Under the pieces are notes generated by a model, which did not search any database, had not been told where the DNA came from, and saw only the letters and a list, made by a program, of their open reading frames with translations. 52,657 nucleotides of DNA from NCBI GenBank assembly GCA_964625465.1, contig CAZVFD010000009.1, forward strand, positions 1 to 52,657, given 5' to 3'. The stretch is from CAZLFQ01 sp964625465. GTDB taxonomy: Bacteria > Pseudomonadota > Alphaproteobacteria > Rickettsiales > Midichloriaceae. The position numbers were made by a program, and so were the translations under genes. Positions 25,341-34,006 of this stretch are shown one piece after another; position 1 is the first letter of the stretch; each line of letters begins with the position of its first letter.

Positions 25341-26597
25341 TCAGGAGTTGGAAGCTTTAGATTTTTTTTTGGCTACCGTTTTAGGTTGCGATTTTTGCGT
25401 AATAACTTTGTCATCCACTATGACCTCGGCGACATCAGTCATACTTGGAACCTCAAACATCATATTGAGCAAACAGTCTTCCATGATGGTCCTTAATCCC
25501 CTAGCACCTGTTTTGCGCTTTATTGCTTTTCTAGCAATTTCAACCAAGGCAGTATCGGTGAATTTCAATTCAATACCTTCCATTTCAAACAGCTTTTGGT
25601 ACTGTTTAACAAGTGCATTTTTAGGTTCAGAAAGTATTTTAACCAAAGCTTCTTCACTCAAATCATCAATGGTTGCTACAACTGGCAAACGACCTATAAA
25701 CTCTGGAATTAAACCATACTTCAACAAATCTTCAGGCTCAACTTTTCTGAATAATTCACCTACATTTAGCTGCTCACGATTTTTCACATTAGCGCCGAAA
25801 CCTATTGCAGTCTCTGCACCACGCGCTGCTATAATTTTCTCTAACCCTGCAAATGCTCCACTGCATATAAACAATATATTTGTCGTATCAATTTGCAAAA
25901 ATTCTTGTTGGGGATGTTTTCTTCCACCTTGAGGAGGAACAGCTGCTATCGTGCCTTCCATTAACTTTAATAAGGCTTGTTGCACACCTTCACCAGAAAC
26001 ATCGCGAGTAATTGAGGGACTGTCTGATTTACGTGATATCTTATCAATCTCATCGATATAAACTATCCCGCGTTGGGTTCTTTCGATGTTATAATCAGCA
26101 TTCTGCAATAAACGTAATATTATATTCTCAACGTCTTCACCTACATACCCAGCTTCAGTTAAAGTTGTTGCATCTGCAACAGCAAATGGAACATCTAATA
26201 TCTTCGCTAAAGTTTGAGCCAGTAATGTTTTACCACAACCAGTTGGGCCAATTAATAGTATATTAGATTTAGAAATATCTATACCACTGGCTAAGTCGAT
26301 GTTAGCAAGTCTTTTATAGTGATTGTGAACAGCTACAGATAAGATCTTTTTAGCATGATCTTGGCCAATGACATATTCATCTAATATTTTACATATGTCT
26401 TTTGGCTTTGGAAGACCATCACCACTGAACACCATATTCTTGCTGTCTTCACGAACAATGTCCATGCACAACTCTACACATTCGTTACAAATGTATACTG
26501 TAGGTCCAGCGATTAATTTGCGAACTTCATGCTGACTCTTTCCACAGAATGAACAGTAAAGAGTATTTTTTGTATCGGTAACGTCATAGCTACTCAT
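25341..26597 (-). CDS. clpX: ATP-dependent Clp protease ATP-binding subunit ClpX
   Basis: The 418-residue AAA+ unfoldase feeds ClpP. It has the N-terminal zinc-binding domain (Cys15, Cys18, Cys37, Cys40), Walker A GPTGCGKTLLAQ, DEIDKISRK (Walker B), RKHPQQEFLQIDTTN and the PEFIGRLPV sensor region. KRKTGARGLRTIMEDCLL is near the end. Length is normal. It starts 9 bases after the clpP stop, in the tig-clpP-clpX order. The C-terminal VAKKKSKASNS tail is basic and short. Confidence 0.97.
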   Translation of the reverse strand: MSSYDVTDTKNTLYCSFCGKSQHEVRKLIAGPTVYICNECVELCMDIVREDSKNMVFSGDGLPKPKDICKILDEYVIGQDHAKKILSVAVHNHYKRLANIDLASGIDISKSNILLIGPTGCGKTLLAQTLAKILDVPFAVADATTLTEAGYVGEDVENIILRLLQNADYNIERTQRGIVYIDEIDKISRKSDSPSITRDVSGEGVQQALLKLMEGTIAAVPPQGGRKHPQQEFLQIDTTNILFICSGAFAGLEKIIAARGAETAIGFGANVKNREQLNVGELFRKVEPEDLLKYGLIPEFIGRLPVVATIDDLSEEALVKILSEPKNALVKQYQKLFEMEGIELKFTDTALVEIARKAIKRKTGARGLRTIMEDCLLNMMFEVPSMTDVAEVIVDDKVITQKSQPKTVAKKKSKASNS

Positions 26598-26606
26598 AAA
26601 TATCTC

Positions 26607-27284
26607 CTATGCTGCTTTTTTCTTGTCATCCTTATTACTATCTTGCGGCGAATCAGGACGTTTTTCAACTATTTGATCAATTATTCCAAAAGTTTTTGCA
26701 TCTTCTGCTGCCATGAAATTATCTCTTTCCATTGCTTTCTTCACAACTTCAAGCTTCTGGCCAGTATGTTTTACGTATAGCTTATTAACTCTTTCTTTGA
26801 TTGATAGAATTTCTTTAGCATGAATCTCAATATCAGTCGCTTGCCCTTGATAACCACCAGAAGGTTGATGGATCATTATTCTTGAATTTGGCAAAGAATA
26901 TCTCATTCCAGGTTCCCCACCAGCCAACAAGAATGACCCCATCGAGCAAGCCTGCCCTAAGCATAAAGTTGCAACTTTAGGACGTATGTACTGCATAGTA
27001 TCATATATAGCAAGACCAGCTGTAACAACGCCACCAGGAGAATTTATATACATGTATATATCCTTCTCAGGATTTTCTGATTCAAGAAAAAGTAGCTGCG
27101 CAATGATAATTGACGCCATACCATCTTCAACCTGACCATTAACGAAAATAATCCTCTCCTTTAACAATCTCGAAAAGATGTCAAACGAACGCTCTCCTCT
27201 AGGAGTTTGTTCCACAACTATAGGAACAAGGTTCATAGACGGGCTTGAATTGCGAACGTCTCCGACTAAAGTGCTGTTGCTCAT
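26607..27284 (-). CDS. clpP: ATP-dependent Clp protease proteolytic subunit
   Basis: The serine peptidase subunit of ClpXP. The catalytic triad is Ser114 (GQACSMGSFLL), His139 (IMIHQPSGG) and Asp188 (MERDNFM), at the same spacing as in E. coli. The 225-residue length includes a short propeptide-like N terminus and a charged C-terminal tail (DKKKAA). It is 35 bases downstream of tig and upstream of clpX. Confidence 0.97.
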   Translation of the reverse strand: MSNSTLVGDVRNSSPSMNLVPIVVEQTPRGERSFDIFSRLLKERIIFVNGQVEDGMASIIIAQLLFLESENPEKDIYMYINSPGGVVTAGLAIYDTMQYIRPKVATLCLGQACSMGSFLLAGGEPGMRYSLPNSRIMIHQPSGGYQGQATDIEIHAKEILSIKERVNKLYVKHTGQKLEVVKKAMERDNFMAAEDAKTFGIIDQIVEKRPDSPQDSNKDDKKKAA

Positions 27285-27319
27285 AATTTATACATTAAAT
27301 TAGTTTAAAGCTTAAATAA

Positions 27320-28728
27320 CTAAGCTGCCTCATTTCCTACTTTAAAGTCATCTGCGTATTTTTCAAAGAAATCTTTTGATGTAATCTCAGATTCATTACG
27401 CTTAATCTTAGTAAGAATAAAATCCACAGCTTTTTCTTCAAGGATTGGACCTTTCAGTCTTTCTAGGTTATCAGCCTTAGAATAGAAATCTAGTACTATT
27501 TTTTCTTGGCCAGGTCTCATCATGGCTTCTGCGTATATTGCTTGTTGCAAATCTTTTTCAGAAACTTCAATTTTATTTTCTCTAGCAGTTTCTGCTAAAA
27601 TAATTCCAAGTCGCACCCTACGTTTAGCAATAGCTTCATATTCTTTGCGCATATCAGCATCTGTCTTACCCTTGAACATTTCAGGATTTGTCTTACGCTG
27701 CGCCTGAACTTCATTCCACATAGAATCAAAATCAATTTTGAACATTCCTTGAGGTATGTCGAACACGTACTGAGAATCAATTTTATCAAATAAAACTTTT
27801 TTCATTCTTAATCTTGCTAGACCATTAAAGTCAGCTTCAATTTTTTGACGAATCATTTCATTAAGTTTATCCATGCTTTCAACGCCAAGTTTTTTCGCAA
27901 ATTCATCATTTAACGCTTCAACGCTGCTAGGCTTTAAAACCTCAGTAACTTTCACATCAAAGATGGCTGGTTTATTAGCTAAATCTTTATTTGCATAATT
28001 TTTAGGGAATGTGACGCGAACTTTAATTTGTGAACCAGCTTTACCGCCAACTAATTGATCTTCAAAACCTGGAATAAATTGGTTTGAACCAAGCTCAAGT
28101 CTTATGCCTTCGCCTTTTCCACCTTCGAACTCCTTATCATCAACTTTGCCAACGAAATCAATCATCACAGCATCACCTTTTTTCGCAGCCTGACCAGCAG
28201 GAGCAGGTTCAAAGTTTTTANNNNNNNNNNTACTTCAAGTTCAATTTGGGTAAAAATGTTTTTTTCAAAGTTTTTAAAGTTTTTTAGGATATCTTCATGA
28301 GCTTTAGATAAATCCTCATCTACAATTTTAATTTTCAAAGTATCAAGCTCAAATTGCTCCCAATTAACAGATGGCACAGGAGGGAATTTTTCAACTTTCA
28401 CGGTGAATGTCAAGCCAGCTTTATCGCCAGTTTCTTCAAAATTCTTAACTTCAACATATGGCTGCAGTGCAGGTCTTATATTTCTTTGCTCAAACACTTC
28501 GCGAAGCGTCACATCAACTTCTTGCTCAATTGCCTTAGAAAGTAACTGAGGTCCAACTTGTTTTCTAACCATATTCATTGGAACTTTTCCATCCCTGAAA
28601 CCCGCCATTTTGAAGTTCTTCTGATGTTCTTCTAGCTCTTTTTCAACTTTATCAAGAACTTCTTTTGCAGGAATCCTAATTTCTAATTCCTCTAGCAATC
28701 CTTCGCTTTTTAACACTTTAAGTTCCAT
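27320..28728 (-). CDS. tig: Trigger factor, split by N-gap
   Basis: This ribosome-associated chaperone and peptidyl-prolyl isomerase starts with the ribosome-binding domain (MELKVLKSEGLLEELEIRIP; signature GFRDGKVPMNMV about 44-55). The FKBP-type domain follows the gap (GDAVMIDFVGKVDDKEFEGG), then the helical C-terminal domain. The 10-N run at 28221-28230 shifts the frame, but both halves belong to one continuous family protein of about 465 residues, as expected. It is the first gene of tig-clpP-clpX and divergent from the P-type ATPase gene across 128 bases. Confidence 0.94.
28221..28230. other. Assembly gap (10 N) inside tig
   Basis: A fixed 10-N run between the ribosome-binding and FKBP parts. 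The true length must be 2 mod 3 for the frame to continue. Confidence 0.9.
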
Positions 28729-28856
28729 AAAAAATACCCAATTTGATGTTTAAGATTAGAAACAAAATAGCGGTTTTTTCGGCTAAGTAAACAGAATTTT
28801 ATTCACATATCGCAAGAAGCCAGTAAGATTGAAATATAAAAACAAATTTTCAATAT

Positions 28857-31175
28857 ATGTATTGCGATCACTGTAGAGCAAGAATCTATAATAAAGAGAG
28901 CAAATTTTGTTGCTCTGGTTGCGAGATCGCTTACAAAATAATCAATAGCTTAGATCTAAACAAATACTATGAATACAGTAAAACCCTATATAATAAGTCA
29001 CCAATGAAAGTACACTCAGTTGAAAATCAATTAAATTATACTACTCATGTTAAAACCTTTGATGATAGGAATAGAATCAACCTAATCGTCGAAGGGATTC
29101 ACTGCGGCTCTTGTGTTTGGCTCATTGAAAACACTCTCAAAAAACAAGAAGGCGTACTAAATGCAAGACTCAATATGAGTTCAAGAAGGCTAGTAATAGA
29201 GTGGCAAGGTGAAAAGAAACAAGTCAAAAAGCTGGTCGATATCATTGAAAAACTTGGTTATAAACTCATTCCATATGATGAGCAAACAAGCGAAAGTGAA
29301 CGCAAAGCAACAGAATATTTTTTATTAAAGTGTATAGCAGTTTCCGGATTTGCTTCCATGAGCATTATGATGATTTCTCTCGGGGTTTGGGCTGGCAACA
29401 TTGATCAAAGCCTTGGGCCATATGTACGGGAGTTTATGCACTGGCTTTCAACAATAATTGCTGTTCCTGCAATTATGTACTCTGGCATACCTTTCTTCAA
29501 GTCTGCATGGAGAGCCCTTAAGGCCTCTCGTAGCAACATGGATATTCCAATATCAATCGCAATTATTGTTTCTACTCTAATTAGTCTACATCAGATATAT
29601 ATTCAAGGTGAATACACATACTACGATGCAGCAGTAAGTCTAGTTTTCTTTCTTTTAATTGGTAGGTACCTAGATTTACGAGCTAGAAATAAAGCTAGTG
29701 AGCGCGCACAAAATATTATATTAAGCCAAGTTAGATCAGTTACTTTAATACAAGGTAATAAGCTAAAATTAGTAGAAATTAAAAAAGCTAAAGCTGGCGA
29801 TATTGCATTCGTTGCAGTGGGTGAAAAAATACCTGTTGATGGTATTGTAACTGAAGGTGAATCCGAAATAGACAACAGCTTAATTACTGGTGAAACAGTC
29901 CCTTTTTCTATTAAAGTTGGTGATTACGTTAACGCTGGAACAATCAATTTAAACAACCCAATAAAAATTCGCATAACCAAGGTTGGTGATAATACTACAC
30001 TTGCTGAAATTATAAAGTTAATTGAAGTTGCCGAGCAAGGAAAAGCAAAATACGTTAGGTTTGCTGATAAAATAGCTAGTTATTATACAAGCATAGTTTT
30101 AGCTTTATCTAGTATAACACTTGCTACATGGCTGTATTTGGGGGCAGATCTAAATGCAGCATTACTATACGCAGTTTCGGTTCTAATCATAACATGTCCT
30201 TGCGCTCTTGGGTTAGCTGTACCTGTCGTACAGGTCATTGCCAGCTCAAGGTTGATGGCCAAAGGCATTTTAATTAAGACCCCAGATGCACTTGAAAAAC
30301 TTTCAGAAGTTGACACAGTTGTGTTTGATAAAACAGGCACACTTACCCTAGGCAAACCTGTATGGATTAACAAAGTGGATTTTACTGCTCAGGAGATAAA
30401 ATTAATAAGCTCCATAGCATCTCATAGCAAGCACCCATTATCACAAGCAGTTTTTGATAACAATTTAAAATTATTATCTGTACATGCCGAAGAAGTCAGG
30501 GGAATGGGTCTTGAAGCAACTTATGGAAATAAAAAATACAGACTGGGAAATAGAAAATTCTGTGAAGTAGAGCATGAAGTTCTAGATGACAAGATTGAGA
30601 TTTGGTTCCGTTCTTCAAAACAAAAGGCCAAAAGAATTATTCTAGAGGATATACTTAAAGATGACGCATCACGGTTAGTCACTTGGTTTAAAAATTTAAA
30701 GATGCAACCTATAATTCTTTCTGGCGACAGAAGATACGTAGTATCTCAAGTTGCAGCCAAAGTAGGAATCACTTCATACAAATCTGAAGTCAGACCTGTA
30801 GACAAATTTCATTATCTTGAAGACCTTGCAAGACAAGAACATAAAGTATTAATGGTTGGAGATGGATTAAATGATTCTGCAGCTTTAAAAGCTGCGCATG
30901 TTTCTATATCCCCTGCTTCAGCCATCGATATCGCTCAAACCAGCTCAGACATTGTTATTCAGGGTAATAAACTATGGCCAGTAAGAGAAGCATACAATGT
31001 AGCTCACTTTGCAAATAAGCTAGTAGTCCAAAATTTTGCTCTGTCATTCATTTATAACGCACTTACTATTCCAGTAGCAATGGCCGGATTTGCCACCCCA
31101 ATACTCGCAGCAATAGTCATGTCATTGTCTTCAATAATGGTTATTGGCAATTCAATGCGACTAACATTTAGATAA
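28857..31175 (+). CDS. CcoI/FixI-type copper P1B-ATPase
   Basis: The 772-residue heavy-metal ATPase has an N-terminal Cys cluster (C3, C6, C18, C19, C22: CDHC and CCSGC), then a heavy-metal domain with GIHCGSC (C83, C86). Eight membrane helices follow with CPC near 446 (ITCPCALGLA), phosphorylation motif DKTGT near 491 and GDGLND near 668. The CCSGC-type N terminus is the hallmark of CcoI/FixI, which supplies copper for cbb3-type cytochrome oxidase assembly. ccoNOP, ccoG, ccoH and ccoS are not adjacent. The ATG at 28857 gives the full Cys cluster but has no strong ribosome-binding site. Confidence 0.85.
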   Translation: MYCDHCRARIYNKESKFCCSGCEIAYKIINSLDLNKYYEYSKTLYNKSPMKVHSVENQLNYTTHVKTFDDRNRINLIVEGIHCGSCVWLIENTLKKQEGVLNARLNMSSRRLVIEWQGEKKQVKKLVDIIEKLGYKLIPYDEQTSESERKATEYFLLKCIAVSGFASMSIMMISLGVWAGNIDQSLGPYVREFMHWLSTIIAVPAIMYSGIPFFKSAWRALKASRSNMDIPISIAIIVSTLISLHQIYIQGEYTYYDAAVSLVFFLLIGRYLDLRARNKASERAQNIILSQVRSVTLIQGNKLKLVEIKKAKAGDIAFVAVGEKIPVDGIVTEGESEIDNSLITGETVPFSIKVGDYVNAGTINLNNPIKIRITKVGDNTTLAEIIKLIEVAEQGKAKYVRFADKIASYYTSIVLALSSITLATWLYLGADLNAALLYAVSVLIITCPCALGLAVPVVQVIASSRLMAKGILIKTPDALEKLSEVDTVVFDKTGTLTLGKPVWINKVDFTAQEIKLISSIASHSKHPLSQAVFDNNLKLLSVHAEEVRGMGLEATYGNKKYRLGNRKFCEVEHEVLDDKIEIWFRSSKQKAKRIILEDILKDDASRLVTWFKNLKMQPIILSGDRRYVVSQVAAKVGITSYKSEVRPVDKFHYLEDLARQEHKVLMVGDGLNDSAALKAAHVSISPASAIDIAQTSSDIVIQGNKLWPVREAYNVAHFANKLVVQNFALSFIYNALTIPVAMAGFATPILAAIVMSLSSIMVIGNSMRLTFR

Positions 31176-31204
31176 CAAAACTGATTAATTAACTATTTGT
31201 GAAG

Positions 31205-31296
31205 TGGTGGTCAGGGGCGGAATCGAACCGCCGACACAAGGATTTTCAGTCCTTNNNNNNNNNNGTCCTTTGCTCTACCGACTGAGCTACCTGACC
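31205..31296 (-). tRNA. tRNA-Phe (anticodon GAA), interrupted by N-gap
   Basis: The acceptor arm GGTCAGG pairs with CCTGACC, discriminator A and encoded CCA follow, the T arm reads GGCGGTTCGATTCCGCC, and the anticodon loop is CTGAAAA (GAA). The 10-N run falls at the 5' side of the anticodon arm. The six bases GTCCTT on one side recur on the other; merging them and removing the N gives exactly 76 bases and a normal cloverleaf. So the tRNA is intact and the gap is artificial. Confidence 0.93.
31255..31264. other. Assembly gap (10 N) inside tRNA-Phe
   Basis: Both flanks carry GTCCTT, so two contig ends overlap by 6 bases and nothing is missing. This shows the N runs are placeholders. Confidence 0.93.
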
Positions 31297-31314
31297 AGAT
31301 TCGATCGATATAAA

Positions 31315-31389
31315 TGGCGACCCCTGCGGGAATCGAACCCGCGTTACCACCGTGAAAGGGTGATGTCCTAACCGCTAGACGAAGGGGTC
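31315..31389 (-). tRNA. tRNA-Glu (anticodon TTC)
   Basis: The 75-base gene has acceptor GACCCCT/AGGGGTC, D arm TCTAGCGGTTAGGA, anticodon loop CTTTCAC (TTC), T arm GCGGGTTCGATTCCCGC, discriminator G and encoded CCA. It lies 18 bases upstream of tRNA-Phe on the same strand, so the two are likely co-transcribed. Confidence 0.97.
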
Positions 31390-31558
31390 GCTAATGAGTC
31401 ACTATATTTATACTCTTTACTCGAATTATTCAAGTAGAAATTTGAAATTTTGCAAACTTTTTATATTGAGTTTTTTTAGAAGCCAATCAAACACAAAATT
31501 GACATTTACAACTGAATCATAATAGATTTGAGTGCAATAACTGGCAAATCAATACTTA

Positions 31559-32326
31559 ATGACACTAGTCGATCTATCCACGGGATTTATTTTTTCTGGG
31601 CTTCTAATCTTTTGTAGGATTGGCACCGCAACTATGTTTTTACCAGGGATTGGCGAGGCTTTCATATCGCCTATGATACGCTTGGTATTTGCTTTATTAC
31701 TGAGTATGATGCTAATTCCAATATATCAGAATTCAATTCCACCAATTCCAGATTCTTCAGTTGATTTAATCATTATCATTGCAGGCGAGATTACAATCGG
31801 TGTAGTTATTGGCATGGCCATGAAAATAATACTCAGCGCTGTACACGTGCTTGGAATGACAATATCGTATCAGTCAGGACTCTCATCAGGAATGATGTTC
31901 GACCCATCGCAAGGAACTCAGGGTACTTTATTTGGAAATTTCTTAACTTTACTTATAGTAGTGATAATTATCAGCAGCGATATACACTTAATGCTCATCA
32001 AAGCAATCGCTAATAGCTATGAAGTCTTTGCTTTAGGAAGTTATTACCAACATCATGATGACTTTACAAATTTAGTTGTTCGCACATCAGGCGATGCATT
32101 CAATGTTGGCATACAACTCTCAGCGCCATTTTTAGTAGCTGGCTTACTTTTATATATTGTCTCTGGCGTACTCTCCCGCCTCATGCCACAATTGCAGATT
32201 TTCTTTTTAATGCTCCCAGCTCAGATATTGGTAAATTTTATAATTTTCATGGCTTCTGTAAGTGCAATCGTTGCTTGGTTTTTAGAATATTATAAAGATA
32301 CAATTTCACTAATATTTACTCCTTAA
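31559..32326 (+). CDS. fliR: Flagellar biosynthetic protein FliR
   Basis: FliR is part of the FliP-FliQ-FliR core of the flagellar type III export gate in the inner membrane. The 255-residue protein has six to seven hydrophobic segments and the family signature GEITIGVVIGMAMKII near 76-91. FMP-type FLPGIGEAFISPMIRL near 27-42 and the MLPAQILVNFIIFM segment near the end also fit. It is a lone flagellar gene here; flagellar genes are known to be scattered in Midichloria-like Rickettsiales. Its 3' end overlaps the convergent SSS transporter gene by 18 bases. Confidence 0.88.
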   Translation: MTLVDLSTGFIFSGLLIFCRIGTATMFLPGIGEAFISPMIRLVFALLLSMMLIPIYQNSIPPIPDSSVDLIIIIAGEITIGVVIGMAMKIILSAVHVLGMTISYQSGLSSGMMFDPSQGTQGTLFGNFLTLLIVVIIISSDIHLMLIKAIANSYEVFALGSYYQHHDDFTNLVVRTSGDAFNVGIQLSAPFLVAGLLLYIVSGVLSRLMPQLQIFFLMLPAQILVNFIIFMASVSAIVAWFLEYYKDTISLIFTP

Positions 32327-33697
32327 CACAAAAGATTCTTTACCAAGTGAAATGAAAGCTATAACAATAGCGCTTATAAAATTTCCAATATAGAACATAT
32401 TTAATAACTCCTCCCCACCACACATTTTCCAAGTACACGCAGAAAAGTATGAAATTAATATCGTTGTCAGGCATTGCAAATCAGTTAAGAAATTAGGTCT
32501 TATTATTCCTAAAACAACTGGGAAAAACAAACCTGACATAAACAGAGTTTCAAGTGTAAGCCACGCTGATTCTATTCTACCATCAAACCAAAACGATATG
32601 ATGATTGTAAGCACAGCTGAAAGTATAATCGTTAAATTCCTGACTAATTTTAAGTTCGAATATTTTTCTGGTATCAAATCATAAGAAAGAAGCGTTCCTG
32701 CAATAAATAAAAATGAGTCTAGAGCTGAAATAACAGTCACTAGTATTCCAAGTATAAAGAGCCCACGAATTCCATCAGGCAAAATTGTTAGAGCATATAC
32801 CAAATACGCATCATTTGGATTTATATCAGGCATATTTGCCTTTGCATACAGCCCACCTGCGGTTGTACATAGGTCACATACTAACCAGAAAAGAATTGAT
32901 ATAAATATACCAATCCTTGCGACTTTATCATCTTTCGTTGCAAAACATTTTTGGTAGAACACAGGGCTTAAAATCGTAGTATTCAGCGCAATAAAAAACC
33001 AAACAAATACCGTTGACCAACTTTCATTTGCTCGAATTTCAAAGTAACTACTTGGTAAATTACTTTGCAAATACTCTACCCCACCGAACGTCATATATGA
33101 TGTAAGCACAACTGCAATAATCGCAATGAACATAAATAAGAATTGCACGATATCACAAGCTATTATCGTCCTGAGTCCACCATAAATACAATGTATAGCT
33201 ACTAATAGAGTTCCAATTATGATCGCAATGTTTAGTGGTACACCTAGTAGTCCATTTAGAAAAATCCCCAAAGCTATAGCATAAGGAACTGGCAAAACTT
33301 TTAGATATAGCAATAAAGCTGTAAGCTTTGCAGATTTTTCTCCGTAGGCTTTCTTTATTAATTCTGGAAATGATAAAGCCTGCATCGCCCTAGATTTATT
33401 AAGAAAAAAAACTGCAAAAATCGCTGCACTTATATACCAAAAAAAACCTTGCGTAACGAAGTTGTACACACCCTTCTCATACGAGATTTGAGTAACCCCA
33501 ATTACTCCAGCATACCAAGTTGAAACTAGCGTGGCGACAAAAACTGGTAGCGTCAGTCTTCTACCCAAAAGCAAATATTCAAGTGCAGAGCTATTATTAG
33601 CTTTTAGACTTTTATTCAGCTTAAACACCGAAATTAAAGCAACGATTACAAAAAAAATTACCAGCCAATCAATGGTGGTCAGATAAGAATGATACAT
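32309..33697 (-). CDS. SSS-family sodium:solute symporter, thiamine-regulated
   Basis: The 462-residue protein has about 13 membrane helices in the sodium:solute symporter (LeuT-like) pattern, with LVATLVSTWYAGVIG-type TM2, AIHCIYGGLRTIIACD and ISALDSFLFIAGTLLSYD (a family hallmark) in order. The leader is a TPP riboswitch (33704-33783), whose 3' strand overlaps the AGGAAG ribosome-binding site 6 bases before the ATG. So the gene is predicted to be switched off by thiamine diphosphate, and the substrate is most likely thiamine or a precursor such as HMP. SSS transporters under THI elements (called ThiV) are known from comparative genomics. Function is inferred from regulation. Confidence 0.85.
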   Translation of the reverse strand: MYHSYLTTIDWLVIFFVIVALISVFKLNKSLKANNSSALEYLLLGRRLTLPVFVATLVSTWYAGVIGVTQISYEKGVYNFVTQGFFWYISAAIFAVFFLNKSRAMQALSFPELIKKAYGEKSAKLTALLLYLKVLPVPYAIALGIFLNGLLGVPLNIAIIIGTLLVAIHCIYGGLRTIIACDIVQFLFMFIAIIAVVLTSYMTFGGVEYLQSNLPSSYFEIRANESWSTVFVWFFIALNTTILSPVFYQKCFATKDDKVARIGIFISILFWLVCDLCTTAGGLYAKANMPDINPNDAYLVYALTILPDGIRGLFILGILVTVISALDSFLFIAGTLLSYDLIPEKYSNLKLVRNLTIILSAVLTIIISFWFDGRIESAWLTLETLFMSGLFFPVVLGIIRPNFLTDLQCLTTILISYFSACTWKMCGGEELLNMFYIGNFISAIVIAFISLGKESFVLRSKY

Positions 33698-33703
33698 AAT
33701 AAA

Positions 33704-33783
33704 CTTCCTACGTTGGCATTATCCAAATCAGGTTATAGGGTATAATCTCAGCCATGTTTTTCCGAACACAGCACCCCTGTCGT
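33704..33783 (-). promoter_or_regulatory. TPP riboswitch (THI element)
   Basis: On the minus strand the conserved THI blocks appear in order: AGGGGTGC (5' side), GGCTGAGA, ACCC, AACCTGATTTGGATAATGCC and the closing CGTAGGAAG. P2/P3 and P4/P5 pairings are intact. The last block overlaps the Shine-Dalgarno of the SSS transporter, which suggests control of translation start. Known family: binds thiamine diphosphate and turns expression down. Confidence 0.95.
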
Positions 33784-33789
33784 TTTCGA

Positions 33790-33818
33790 ATGATAACAAA
33801 CTTAAAGCAAACTGTAAA
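33790..33818 (-). promoter_or_regulatory. Sigma-70 type promoter of the riboswitch transcript
   Basis: TTTACA (33813-33818) and TATCAT (33790-33795) are separated by exactly 17 bases on the minus strand. Transcription would begin just before the riboswitch. The left end of the transposon-like element lies 12 bases upstream of the -35. Confidence 0.75.
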
Positions 33819-33821
33819 ACT

Positions 33822-33829
33822 AATAATGA
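33822..33829 (+). repeat. 8-bp direct repeat, left (target-site duplication)
   Basis: AATAATGA lies immediately outside the left terminal inverted repeat and recurs, in the same orientation, immediately outside the right one (35569-35576). This is the pattern left by transposition. Confidence 0.8.
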
Positions 33830-34006
33830 GGTGATGTTAAGCAAATATAGACAAAGCAAGATTTTTATTAAAAATAATAAGTAATGAGTAGTAAATCATA
33901 TCTAGAGCTTTTGAGAAGTGTCTTGTTTTTCTGTTAAATCTAGCAAGATACATTCGAATTAATGAGTTTTTAGATTATACCAATGCAGTTTCTGCTTTGC
34001 TTACAA
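33830..34006 (+). repeat. Left 177-bp terminal inverted repeat
   Basis: Begins GGTGATGTTAAG. It contains the last residues (SKAETALV) and TAA stop of the element gene, then a frame that stays open for 45 more codons after that stop. Differs from the right copy at 6 of 177 bases. Confidence 0.9.
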
